From NCBI GenBank assembly GCA_001695595.3, contig MBPM02000075.1, positions 124,001 through 188,000 on the forward strand: DNA of 64,000 bases, given 5' to 3'. Shown piece by piece: positions 13,513 through 23,913 of this stretch (its first letter is position 1; each line of letters begins with the position of its first letter). The stretch comes from Plasmopara viticola. Its lineage: Eukaryota > Oomycota > Peronosporomycetes > Peronosporales > Peronosporaceae. A program made the translations under genes and the position numbers. A model generated the notes under the pieces. It had not been told where the DNA came from. It saw only the letters and a program-made list of their open reading frames with translations, and did no database searches.

Positions 13513-14444
13513 ATGTTTAAGCTTTGTCCTGCTCGTAGCGGCAACTTTTTACAGTTCCCCAGCCGCGCAAGTACACTATTACTTTTGAAAGGATACGGTG
13601 CGACTTTGTCAACCTAACTATGGCTGGCGTGAAAGCGAACTCTTCGTTAACTTTGGCTATATAGTGCTCGAAGATGTTAAGCGATCGATAGTGGTTGAAG
13701 CCGCACCTTTAAAGATCCGGATGGGCATCTGTAACGCTTAATGATCTATGTCGCGACGATAAATATATAATTTCTTTACATTACGCAAGCACAGATTTAT
13801 TAGTATGGCATGATTAATGTGGGCGGCAACTTGGCTGTGGGTTGTTCGACAAGCACTCAAGGACAATAAATGGTCTGCTTGTGGACGCGTCCACCGTGCC
13901 GACAGTGCGGGTCGCCATGTAATGTAAATACCCCACACCTTCCGATAATCAATCACAGGTCGTTTGCCCTTCACGTAGGACTTGCATTTTTTACTTATTC
14001 TGCTCATTACTTTAAGGAGCTCCACTTTCGGTTTGTGTATCTGCGATGTACGAACAACAATTAAGTAATGTCATTAGTAGACGACAAACGCTCGATTACT
14101 ATTATGCACATTATGCTAGCGCTTGGAGAGCTGGCATCGACAACGTCATGGTCGCATGGATGAGGCGTCAAGAAAGGTGAAAAAAAACCCAACTAACACC
14201 GTGCAGCAATTCCACAGTAGTAGAGGCAGGTGATATACATATTATATTCTCAAAAGAAATCTAAGAAACAATAGTTGATGAAGTAAAATTATGATCACTT
14301 TGATGGACAAGTGATGCGATGCTGCTTCTAAACTTAATCGTACAACTAGGCAGACGTAAAGGCATTTAGCCTACATTGGAACAACCGTATCTCTTTACAC
14401 GCAAAATGCAACCAACCTAAGCTGATTTAAAACAAGCATCAAGC
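13513..14444. other. Intergenic region, nothing recognised
   Basis: Lies between the convergent GMC gene and RXLR gene. It contains only short frames on both strands (the longest is 95 codons on minus, 13738-14025) without a motif. It presumably holds the 3' ends of both transcripts. Confidence 0.5.
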
Positions 14445-14855
14445 TTACTCAGAGCTCTTCTCGTCGTAGTAAACTTCGTATTGCTGCACGAGCTTGTAAT
14501 TCGGGTTGTTTTTGATTACAGCTTCATCCATGCCTTCGAAATACTCCTTTCTTAAATCCCCAGGGGTTTTTCCCATCGTCTTCCAGTATCTGAAGCGTAC
14601 TTTTTCCCAGAAAGTCGGTTCGCCAATATCCTCGTCCTCTTTCGAACTGCTTCCATCCGGATCAAAGCCGGTGTCCTTCTCGTTCAAACGGCTTTCATCT
14701 GAGCCAGGATTTTCAGTCGCTCTAAGCGAGCGGATCGAAAGGTGATCGATCGCCACATTGGGTTTGATATGGCGGACTTGTGGCGAGGAAGCGATGCCTT
14801 CGCTGCTCGTAAGGAGCACGACTGTCGTTGTCAACACAAAGTTTAAGACACGCAT
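14445..14855 (-). CDS. Secreted RXLR-type effector candidate
   Basis: A 136-residue secreted protein with no intron. The ATG at 14855 is preferred; a GTG one codon upstream extends the open frame but would not start a eukaryotic gene. Residues 1-24 form a signal peptide (hydrophobic core FVLTTTVVLL, then Ser/Gly-Ala-Ser before the likely cleavage). RSLR is at 42-45, inside the usual 30-60 window. No exact EER follows; instead there are acidic stretches (DESRLNEKD and KEDEDIGE). The C-terminal part, from about FWEKVRFRYWK to the end with KTP, NPNY and YEVYY, resembles a single WY-type helical module, the fold that carries host-target binding in many Peronosporales effectors. The family acts inside host plant cells after secretion; the target cannot be read from sequence. 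The gene sits in a gene-sparse, repeat-rich setting, as is typical. Confidence 0.75.
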   Translation of the reverse strand: MRVLNFVLTTTVVLLTSSEGIASSPQVRHIKPNVAIDHLSIRSLRATENPGSDESRLNEKDTGFDPDGSSSKEDEDIGEPTFWEKVRFRYWKTMGKTPGDLRKEYFEGMDEAVIKNNPNYKLVQQYEVYYDEKSSE

Positions 14856-16738
14856 CACAAAGGTACTTTAGAGCAAATTTGGTTATGGCTGATATAGAGC
14901 AGAGCGACAACTTCTTTCAATATATCCTGTTTAATTAATAGAGTGCTCATACAGAAACTGCAAAGCTCGAGATGCCACAGTAAGTAATTGCACATAGTAT
15001 GTGCATGCTGTAAAGAACTGATAAGTTTAATTGCGCCGGTTTTTACCATACTCACTCCGTATGGACGATTAACAATCCTTAAGGATATTTTCAAATTGTT
15101 AATATAGCGCATGGCAAAATTTGTAGAGCGACCGGAAAATCGAGCATTATTTAGAATCGCCACAATCCAAACAAACAAGTATCATCGTCAAAGAATTATT
15201 TGCCACAAACGATCAAGCACAATTCGCTGTCGGCGGCGATATAGCGCAGTGACCTTGACAGAATGCTCATGGAATAGTCCAATACAAAGCAGCGACGCCT
15301 GTGTTCGTACTTTTTCTCTAATTAAATTCTTGTTTTCGGCACTGATGCGATTGATTAGCCAGCTCTTAATCCACAGAAGAAGATACAACAATGTTTTTTA
15401 GATTACTCTGTTTTTACTATTCTTTTTTATCGTCTAAACCATTTTGTTGTAGTGCTTTTTGTGTTGAAGTCAATATATTTACATTTAAATTAAATTTTGG
15501 GGCCGCTACCCCCCTCATACACCACTCTATGTAGCACATCTTCTCGGTATGTGATTGGCTGTCAAGACACAAGAATGCACAGAAGCAGGGTCAAAGTCGA
15601 GTAATTGGCGAGTACGACGCAAGGGAGGACGAAATTTTGCTGGTGCCGTAGACTGCAGAGGACGCACAACAAACCCGCCGACAGTGGGGCATTAAGAATT
15701 TTTCGTGGAGAGCTTCGGCTAGGCGAGAAGTTCCTATTAACAACATAGATTGCGTATCAGATCAAAAGACTTTATTAAGTAGATACAAAGTTAATGTCGA
15801 GATATTTGGAAAATCAACTTGCAAAGGTCGATGGGAAGCCCGTCGTCGATATGGATTAAGCGAGAGTTAGTACGCAATGGCTGGCTTTACAAGCAAGCGA
15901 ATGTCATGTTTCTAGTTTACGAAAATATGAAAAGGCTTGAAAGGCTTTAGGAAAAGATGGAAACGACAATATTACTAATTAAAAGAACAGACGTAGCAAC
16001 AGGAGCGGACTGTATCGCTGGAGTACTACAAAGACAGCAACTTTGACAGGAAAGATGCATTTGCAGGATGGCATGCTGTTTATACGCTTTTAAGAGCCCG
16101 ATGAAACCAAGCCACCCTTCTGTTTTGAAGTAGCTAGAGAAGATTTTTCTTTCGTCTGCTCTGGATCGAACGACGACGATGCGAGCGCCTGGGTTTGTTT
16201 GCCGCAGAGTTTGTCAGGCGGTGGAAACAGTGCAATCCCGCCTTTTGCTGCCCTACTCAGCCGCTATCCGGTACCAAGCAATTACAATCTGTGGATGGGT
16301 CAAACGGTGCTCGTATTTGCACTAACACGATCGATACACGAAGCATTCGCACCGTCGCAGAGTTGCGTTGAGTGGCAAGTCAGCGGAGGCGATGAAATCC
16401 AAAGCTTATCAACCTTTTAAAAACGCAATGTATATGAATATTGAAAGATTGTAGGGCATAATCTACAAATTTCCCTGCCAGTTACCTTTCAAATTACAAA
16501 TTAAAGGAGGTTTTAGCTAGTGATTCATTCATTTTTAATTGAATTTAAATTGCGCATTTAAATGCATTAGAAATGCACCAAAAAATAAACATTTCTAATC
16601 TACTCAAACCCTAAGTACCTGTTACGGACCACTCCACGCGTCAGTCCCCAACCGTCGAATCCTTTCACCGTTCTTCGAGCATTGCTTACATGACTGGCCC
16701 CGAACGCCCATAGTCTTTCCTTTCAAACTTTTCAACAA
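14856..16738. other. Intergenic/repeat-derived sequence, no gene recognised
   Basis: Only short frames without motifs. The stretch around 15540-16420 has a local rise in GC and longer open frames (16199-16420 on plus), unlike the AT-rich surroundings, so it may be decayed transposon sequence, but I see no family motif. The last ~100 bases lead into the hAT remnant. Confidence 0.4.
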
Positions 16739-18848
16739 GTGGCACCAACCGGGACGCAGAAGGTTGCGCAAGCGCAATGCAAACATTGCGGTAAAAGGTT
16801 CGCTCGGAGTTCGCAAGCTCTGCAACGCCACGCCAGCAGTGATCAACGTCCTGGGTTCCCGAAAGGCATCGGGCTACTGCCCTTAGGAAAAATACCTGAT
16901 GAACACACGGGCGACGACGACGAGTCTGATGAACATGCGCCCCGGCTGCCGCCCGCCAAGCGTCCCTCCACTGCTGCGGTTTCTTCCCGTAGTACATACT
17001 CTTCTTCGACTCCTCGCTGGTGTGACTCCATGTCTGCAAGTGAGATTGAGAAAGGGCATGAGCTTCTTGCAACGGCGATGCACCGCACTACTACGTCTTT
17101 CACAATGTTTGAAAATTAGTAAGCGTGGTTAAAACACATTTGCCCGACATACGAGTTTCCTTCGCCGGAGGTCATCGGCGATATTTTGCTAATTAATGAG
17201 TACACGCGCGTGCAGATGAATTCACTGCGACAAATTGGAAAGTTCAGGGTGATGTGCATGACGCTGGACGGAGCCACGCACAAGGGGGGCAGGCAGGTCC
17301 TCACCCAGATGATTTGCGGACCCAAGGTCTTCTTTTTGCGCCACGCTCCCATGAACTCGAGTCGCGAGACGGCCAGCAATCTACTCGCAAAGGTCTTGTC
17401 TGGAAAGAGGGCTCTTCGTGTGTCGATCGGGCTTGCTTTGAACGGCCTCAATGGAGAAGAAGACGAGGACGACAAGCTGATTTAAGCTATTGTACCACCG
17501 CAATTTCAGGAGCCGAGGTGGTGTCCTTCCACCGATTCACCTAGTGCGATGACATGCCTACGTCAACTGGCCCTTTAATTAAACGAGTTCGCGTTTGTTT
17601 TCGGGTGTGCGCCGCATGGGGGACACAATTTGTGCATGGACTGGCTAAAGTTTCCGATCATCAGAAAAACAGTGGCCCAGAACGTCTTCATCGTGAAGAA
17701 GATCAATGCCGTACTTCTACTATCCTCCATGTTCGACCACGTTGTTGTGGAGAAGTGTGGTTGTCCGTACAGCCTGATCCTGTTCACGAAAACGCGTCGA
17801 TGTGCATCCTTGGGAATGCTGAAGCGAAACCTCTTTTTGAAGTCCGCGCTCCTCGCCATGCCTTACATGATCGACCATGAAGACAAGTACGAGGACGTAT
17901 AGATGGAAGACAAGTTGCGTGAATCGATCATCGTCAATGACCATTGGAAGAGAACCGCAGCGCTACATGAACTTCTGAAGTCGCTGTGCTGCGCCATCGC
18001 ACATTTGGAGGGCGACGAGGCAACCTTCTCCGCAGTCTTTGCGTGTATTCTTCACATTGCGCATAAGATACAGATCATCGACGACGATGTACTGGTGCGT
18101 CTGGAGGTGGACCGGATGAAATTGCTCGAACGTGTTCATTATCGGCTGGGCACGGTTTATACATCCGCTCACGCCCTGGCCTTTGTCACCGATCCGTTCT
18201 ATCACGACATGCGCGTCAGCTACATTCTTCAAAATTCGTCGAGATGGGACATGGTCCATTGTTCTAACAGTGTCGCGAAGCATCGGCGCGCATAGCAGTG
18301 AACGATTTGGAAATGCTCGACACCCTACACGAGGAGTTCGCATATTATCTATCGTTTCATTTGAGCACACACCAATGTATTGGGCGCGCAAGTTAAAGCC
18401 GTCGTTAATTTAGGCGCAAATGGACGACAGAGATTTACAGCATCTCGCCAAAGTCCCCATCCAAGTACACGGCAACCCAGCTCGTGCCGTTGGAGGCGAG
18501 TGGAACCACAAAACCAAGAACCGAGTGCGGACGAAACTACGTGTCCGTCTCGGTGCCGGCAAATGTGAGCGGCAGGTCGCCATTGCATTCAACTCGGCGC
18601 AGCTGCAGAGATCGCTGGCAAAGAAGCGAACCGACCCCTACACGCAAATGTTGGCGATGATTGGGAAGGATGAGGAGGAACTGCGTATCCTGGCAAACAT
18701 GGACGAAGAGGACGATGGGGATGATATCAAAGAGTTAGACAATTTTCGCCTTGGACAAAATCGCACTGACATACTTGATCAGGAAGTGGGAGAGGAAGAT
18801 GAGAAGTACTTTGACGAAGTAGTAATGGAGTTGGGGCAACTCGAATAA
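16739..18848 (+). pseudogene. hAT-superfamily transposase (BED finger, DUF659-like), inactivated
   Basis: hAT transposases cut and paste DNA transposons. Most of the protein is still readable in one frame from 16739 to 18295. First comes a BED-type finger (CKHCGKRF...LQRH), then a disordered acidic linker, then FEN and AWLKHICPTYEFPSP. The core block follows (MTLDGATHKGGRQVL, CGPKVFFLRH), then FVFGCAPHGGHNLCMDWL. A C-terminal part with NRVRTKLRVRLGAGK and FNSAQL follows in another frame (18420-18848) and resembles the dimerisation end of hAT proteins. The frame is broken by a tandem TAG-TAA after FEN (17117-17122), stops at about 17485, 17574 and 17900, and at least one frameshift after 18295. 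No convincing terminal inverted repeats were found by eye. A dead copy; the family call is firm and the boundaries are approximate. Confidence 0.8.
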
Positions 18849-19163
18849 TCCACCAGCAATACTCACTACTGTAGAACACACACAATACAATGAATTACGG
18901 TTTACCGCGTGTGTCGCTTTTTGGATGTAAAATGTATTTACAATGTATAAAATAATTTAAAACATTTAAAATGCTGCTCCAAAACGAAATGAATAAAAAA
19001 TAGAGCACTAGTTTTAGCCCTGTATTTGGTAATTGAGGGGTGCTAAAAAAAGTGGGGTGTGGGGAATTAACATAAACTGTAGGCGGTTAGTGGCTTCCTG
19101 ATTTGTACAATAATATAGTACACAATAGTCTACTACATCTCTACTATCACAAATTCGCATCAG
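18849..19163. other. Short spacer between hAT relic and ABC transporter 3' end
   Basis: AT-rich, no gene. It may contain the right end of the hAT transposon and the 3' UTR of the minus-strand transporter. Confidence 0.4.
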
Positions 19164-22100
19164 CTATAATTCGCTTTTATCTACAAGCTCTCGCCTTTCT
19201 TGATGCGCCAATGCACGTAGATCTTCACTTGGGCGCTCCAGATCGGACAGCTCCAACCTACTCGGGTCCTCTGAAAGAGTATCCAGTCGGTCTGAATCTG
19301 ATAAAAACGCAGTCAAATCTGTCGGAGCGTCAAGCTCGACCATTTCACCATTGACAACTACGAGCACGCGATCCACAGCATTTGAAATAAATGCTTTCAC
19401 GACCTGATCGTGCTGTGGTGAAGCTGTAGAGGTCGGTAACAATAGCAACAATGTTGCATTACGAAGCGTTTCATGCATCACACACTGCAAAATTTCCAGT
19501 GTAACGTCATCCAGAGCAAATTGCGGTTCCAGCTGTATTTGTACCTTGTCTGCTGGGGGCATAACCAACACATGAGCTACAGCCACTACTACGACGGATG
19601 GCTCGCTTAGCAATGCACGAGCAAGACTAAGCCGAAAACGCTTTGATGAATTTCGCATTAAACTTGATGCACCCGGGAGCAGATCGTCCAGCGAAGTCAC
19701 TTCGTTGTCAAGTTTAACCGCACGCAAAGCGGTCCACAATCTTTCATCTTCCAAATCAGCGCCACTTGGGTTGAGCTGCGTGCGTACCGAGCCATCATAT
19801 AGTACAGTGTTTGGTGCTGCTGCAGACACGCACGCAACACGTGAGCGGAGGGTATGCAGACTAAGAGTAGCCACGTCGACACCATCCACCACAATTCGTC
19901 CAGCCATTAGCTCGTGTAAGCGCAGCAATGCACGACCAACTGAAGACACTTGAGAGGCAGTAGACGACTCGAGAATTGCCACCTTTTCCCCAGCCTGTAA
20001 TCGAAACGACACAGCCTTAAGAGCTAAGGGTGGAGCTCCACCATCGCCGATTTCAAACACGTCGGTTAACTCGTCAACAATTGCAGCAGCAGGATCTCGA
20101 AAACTAACGGCATCAAAGCGCAAATCACCCTTCGTGGGCCAAGATGATGACGGATTGTTCTCATTCGGTATGAGAGGCGCTGATGCACGTCTTGTAGCGG
20201 CAGACGAGTATGTTGCGCTTTCAGTGATCACTTTCAAACCTCTTATTGCAGCTTGAACTCGAGCAGCAGTGGGTAATATTGGGCCTAGCCAAGCCCACAC
20301 TCGCAGGAGTGCCTCGAGTGCGCCACTATCAATCTTTAACGCTTCGTAGAGTGTCAAAGCCAGTACACCGGGCGTATGTCGTGAGGCTAAAAAAGATGAA
20401 GCTGCTACGATTCCAACCATAACAGCACCGTACAATTGAACGCGTAACGTAAGCCACAGGTCAACATGCAGACCTAAATGAGCATCGCGAGCAGCAATAT
20501 CTAATAGCCAGAAATGGTGACCCAAAACACGCTGAACATGCGCCACTCCAAAGGCCCGAACAACACGAGCCCCTGCAAGCGTCTCAGTTGCATGTATACG
20601 CGCAGCCTGCCGCGCTCGGCGCTCCAAATGGAGTAAGTCACGAGCCGGTCGCAAATACAATTGCGCAGCTCGAACGTACATGTAAACCATAGGCATCAGA
20701 AGAACTGCGTAGTACCTTATTACTATCACAATCGTCAGGAGCGCCAATAAAGTCGATGCTCCTAGAGACAGCATCGCACTTATGGCGAGAGGAAGCCTTG
20801 TATCCAAGACAGAGAGGTCTTTACTCGTAAATACTCGCTCAAGTTCCAACCTTCTGGATAGACTAAGGCGTTTTGATCGGGCGCGACCACTTCCAGCGCC
20901 ATATGCATCAAAGAAAACCAAAGGAGCGTGAAGTAAAGCTGATGTGAGTGTTGAAAAGGACCAACGTGCACCTAGATATGCTGCCACTGCAACGCCTAGC
21001 GCATAGCCAAATGCTAGCAGGCTGGCACTTAGAGCCAACAAAACGTAAATGAGTTGATCTGTTTCCAAGTTTTTCTGACTGGTCAAGTGTAACCACTTAA
21101 AGACCCACACCTCACTCATTAGCTGCAGCACTTGCCACGAGAAGAGAAGAATAAAAAGTAAGAGTGCAACCCGAAACCCACCAATACTACGAGTATAAGC
21201 GCGAATCGACTTGTACAGCCATTCTCCTTCTCTCCACTCCGCCTCTGCTGCTGATTCATACAAAAGATACTCGCGTAGAGATCGCTCGTGTAGCGAGATT
21301 CGACTTGTATTGATAATGTTCTCCATCGATACCTGCTCAATATCTGGTAATCTCACGGCAGGTGAATATGTTTCAGAGGTACCCACAGGATCAGTTCCAA
21401 ACGCATTGTAGTAAACCAAACTTTCCTCATCAATTTCCGTGTCGCTTTCCTCATTTTCTTGTTGGTCCTTACGCCCTGTGGCTTCATAAACATCCCGTGT
21501 ATGCACTAGCCGACCGCCATCTTCAAAGCGAATGGCATCATTTACGAACTCAGAATTTATAAATTCTACACGTGCTGTTACGATAATTCGTGTCTTGTCT
21601 TGCAGAAGTCCTAGTACACAGCGCGAGAAAATCTTACGCGCTACAGATCTCGGATGTATGAAAGCCAGAACGTCATCCAGCAGGTACACATCAGCATCAC
21701 TATAGCAAGCGCGCGCCAAACTGACTAGAGCCTGTTGTCCTAAGTTTGCTTTCCAGTCTCGAACTAGCGTGTGGTCACCGGCCGGTAACATTGCAAAAAC
21801 ATTCATGAGACTGCATGCATCAAGCACATGCTGGTACTTGCGATGGTCAAACGGAAGGCCAAACAGTACATTGTCACGCAAAGAAAGCGTCTGCTGCAGC
21901 CACGGCTGCTGTGGACAATATGCAACAGAGCCCCCCACATACAAACGACCACCAATCCCGTCACTTTCATCACGTGCTTGCATTTCACCCAGGAGCGCTG
22001 AAAGGAATGAAGTCTTGCCACTTCCAGGGCGTCCATGAACCACTAGCAGGTCCCCAGCGCCTACAGTCATATCCAAATGCTGGAAAATCACTGGACCATT

Positions 22101-23558
22101 CGTCGCCCAACCCAACGTTGCATCTTCAACAGCGATGACAACATCTTGTGAATCATACTTAGCTAATAGAGGCAAACTATCCCGCCGAGCAAAAGCGTAA
22201 GGATTTATTTCCTCTTGGTCCATAAATTCCGACAAATTGTAAAGGGAGAGCCAAGCCTTTCGTGCGTTTAGCAATGCATCGGGCAAAGCTCTAAGTGGTG
22301 TACTCATAAGACGCACGAGTGCCAGTGAAGCAAATGCTGATGCAGGAGAAAGTGAACGCGTAGAGTAGTGCAAGCCGACCACCATTGCAGTTGTAGCTGC
22401 AAGGACTGGCGTGGCATACTGAAAAGCAGCTTCTACGGCGCTTAGTACGTAAAAACGCCATAGAGCCGCCATCTCTCGTTCACGAGTAGCACTTATTCGC
22501 GCGTTTGCTGCAGATTCCCACGCATGTAACTTTACAGCAGACATAGCAAGCACCATTTCTTTCGCAGAACTTTGTCGAGTCTCTCGTGTTCTTTGTACCC
22601 GGTCTATTGATCGAAGCTGAAGCATTTTCAGTACTTGTGAAGCCACAAATGTCCAGATCATTGCACCAAGAGCTATTCCACATGCTGCATCGCCAAGAAA
22701 TTGCTCAATTAAAGTTAGAATCAACGCCAACAACACCACAGTTGCCCACACTTCGTGCAAACACGTAATGCCTTGGAGCAACTGTGTCACATCAGTTGTA
22801 TAGTGTGCGTCAGACTCTCGGATTTTGGTGGTTGAAAGCCTAAGTGCTTTTTGAAATACGAGACTCTGTAGCGCCGTTGTAAGACGCAGCGTTATTATCG
22901 TTAGCTCTGCGCGTACAAACACGGACAGTAGCGAGCGCAATAAACGGGAAAGAAGAAGCATCATAAGCCAGAACAAAAGACTTCGTCTCGTTTCACGTTC
23001 GTCTTTGTTTTCTTGCAGTAATAGCATCACGCTTTGAAACAGCACGTAAGGTCCCAATACTTCACAGAATTGCACCAGAGCGTGCAGAACTCCAAGCCCC
23101 ATAAATTTAAGCCCGTGCAATTTGATAAAGGCCAGTGGCAAGGAGCCGGAATTGATCCAGGCACGCTGCATAACGTTAGCGTCTGGCTCGGCGCGAGCGT
23201 GAAGTGGTAATTCCCAGACATCCGCCTGCTCCAGGCCGCGCTTTGCTAATCCTTGGTCTTGACGCCGGGGCTGATGAAATCGTGACTGATACAGTGATGA
23301 ATTAGGTACATTTTGTGGTGGTGGCCGATTGGCGAGCGTGATCGATTGGGTGACCCACTGCAAAAGCAGGCGGCTGAGAAATGATGCACACTCGACTGGG
23401 TGGGCGAATACTTGAGGCGGCGGCGCGCCGGTAAGGAGAGGCTGGCTTTCGGCTTTTACAGTAGATGCTTTGGAACGAATGAACGATCGACCAAACACGG
23501 CACTGTCCGCGGTCGTGCTCGCGCTGCTGCGACAGGTGTGTGAGGCTAGCGGGATCAT
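19164..23558 (-). CDS. ABCC (MRP)-type ABC transporter with degenerate second nucleotide-binding domain
   Basis: A 1464-residue full-length ABC protein in one exon with the order TMD1-NBD1-TMD2-NBD2, typical of ABCC exporters in plasma or vacuolar membranes. TMD1 spans about 145-430 and TMD2 about 790-1100. NBD1 (about 480-690) has a good Walker A, GRPGSGKTS (about 509-517), a Q-loop CPQQPW and a Walker B VYLLDDV. Its signature is altered (NLGQQALVSLARA), and the switch His is missing (VTARVEF where relatives have T-H). In NBD2 (about 1145-1350) the P-loop reads ESSTASQVSS, without the Gly-Lys-Ser/Thr core. The signature is MRNSSKRFRLSLARAL, and the Walker B is VVVVAVAHV without Asp-Glu. The long open frame argues that the gene is still expressed. 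Substrate unknown. The start ATG at 23558 is the first in frame. Confidence 0.88.
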   Translation of the reverse strand: MIPLASHTCRSSASTTADSAVFGRSFIRSKASTVKAESQPLLTGAPPPQVFAHPVECASFLSRLLLQWVTQSITLANRPPPQNVPNSSLYQSRFHQPRRQDQGLAKRGLEQADVWELPLHARAEPDANVMQRAWINSGSLPLAFIKLHGLKFMGLGVLHALVQFCEVLGPYVLFQSVMLLLQENKDERETRRSLLFWLMMLLLSRLLRSLLSVFVRAELTIITLRLTTALQSLVFQKALRLSTTKIRESDAHYTTDVTQLLQGITCLHEVWATVVLLALILTLIEQFLGDAACGIALGAMIWTFVASQVLKMLQLRSIDRVQRTRETRQSSAKEMVLAMSAVKLHAWESAANARISATREREMAALWRFYVLSAVEAAFQYATPVLAATTAMVVGLHYSTRSLSPASAFASLALVRLMSTPLRALPDALLNARKAWLSLYNLSEFMDQEEINPYAFARRDSLPLLAKYDSQDVVIAVEDATLGWATNGPVIFQHLDMTVGAGDLLVVHGRPGSGKTSFLSALLGEMQARDESDGIGGRLYVGGSVAYCPQQPWLQQTLSLRDNVLFGLPFDHRKYQHVLDACSLMNVFAMLPAGDHTLVRDWKANLGQQALVSLARACYSDADVYLLDDVLAFIHPRSVARKIFSRCVLGLLQDKTRIIVTARVEFINSEFVNDAIRFEDGGRLVHTRDVYEATGRKDQQENEESDTEIDEESLVYYNAFGTDPVGTSETYSPAVRLPDIEQVSMENIINTSRISLHERSLREYLLYESAAEAEWREGEWLYKSIRAYTRSIGGFRVALLLFILLFSWQVLQLMSEVWVFKWLHLTSQKNLETDQLIYVLLALSASLLAFGYALGVAVAAYLGARWSFSTLTSALLHAPLVFFDAYGAGSGRARSKRLSLSRRLELERVFTSKDLSVLDTRLPLAISAMLSLGASTLLALLTIVIVIRYYAVLLMPMVYMYVRAAQLYLRPARDLLHLERRARQAARIHATETLAGARVVRAFGVAHVQRVLGHHFWLLDIAARDAHLGLHVDLWLTLRVQLYGAVMVGIVAASSFLASRHTPGVLALTLYEALKIDSGALEALLRVWAWLGPILPTAARVQAAIRGLKVITESATYSSAATRRASAPLIPNENNPSSSWPTKGDLRFDAVSFRDPAAAIVDELTDVFEIGDGGAPPLALKAVSFRLQAGEKVAILESSTASQVSSVGRALLRLHELMAGRIVVDGVDVATLSLHTLRSRVACVSAAAPNTVLYDGSVRTQLNPSGADLEDERLWTALRAVKLDNEVTSLDDLLPGASSLMRNSSKRFRLSLARALLSEPSVVVVAVAHVLVMPPADKVQIQLEPQFALDDVTLEILQCVMHETLRNATLLLLLPTSTASPQHDQVVKAFISNAVDRVLVVVNGEMVELDAPTDLTAFLSDSDRLDTLSEDPSRLELSDLERPSEDLRALAHQERRELVDKSEL

Positions 23559-23913
23559 CCCCAGGTATGCAAATCAGCTGTATTGCTCATAGTTAAGTCA
23601 AGCTCAAGATAAGTCTTGAGAGAAATAAAGTCCTGCCATAGTTGAGCTTAGTCGCTTATCAGGAATAAGAGGTTATAAAAATGTATATACTTATTTATTT
23701 AAATTTGATCCTTCGAGACCGAGGCTCAAGAATACGAGAGTGGCACAATGCATAAACATCATTCTAGGAATGCGATCAGCGGACGAACATTCTCGATTCT
23801 TCACTGTACCAGTATAGGGTATCTTGGGACGAGAACACAAAGATACATGAGCGTTTTCTATGGGGACGGGGCTTCATACTACTCGTCAGTTTCTCAAACC
23901 AACCGTCCGTTAA

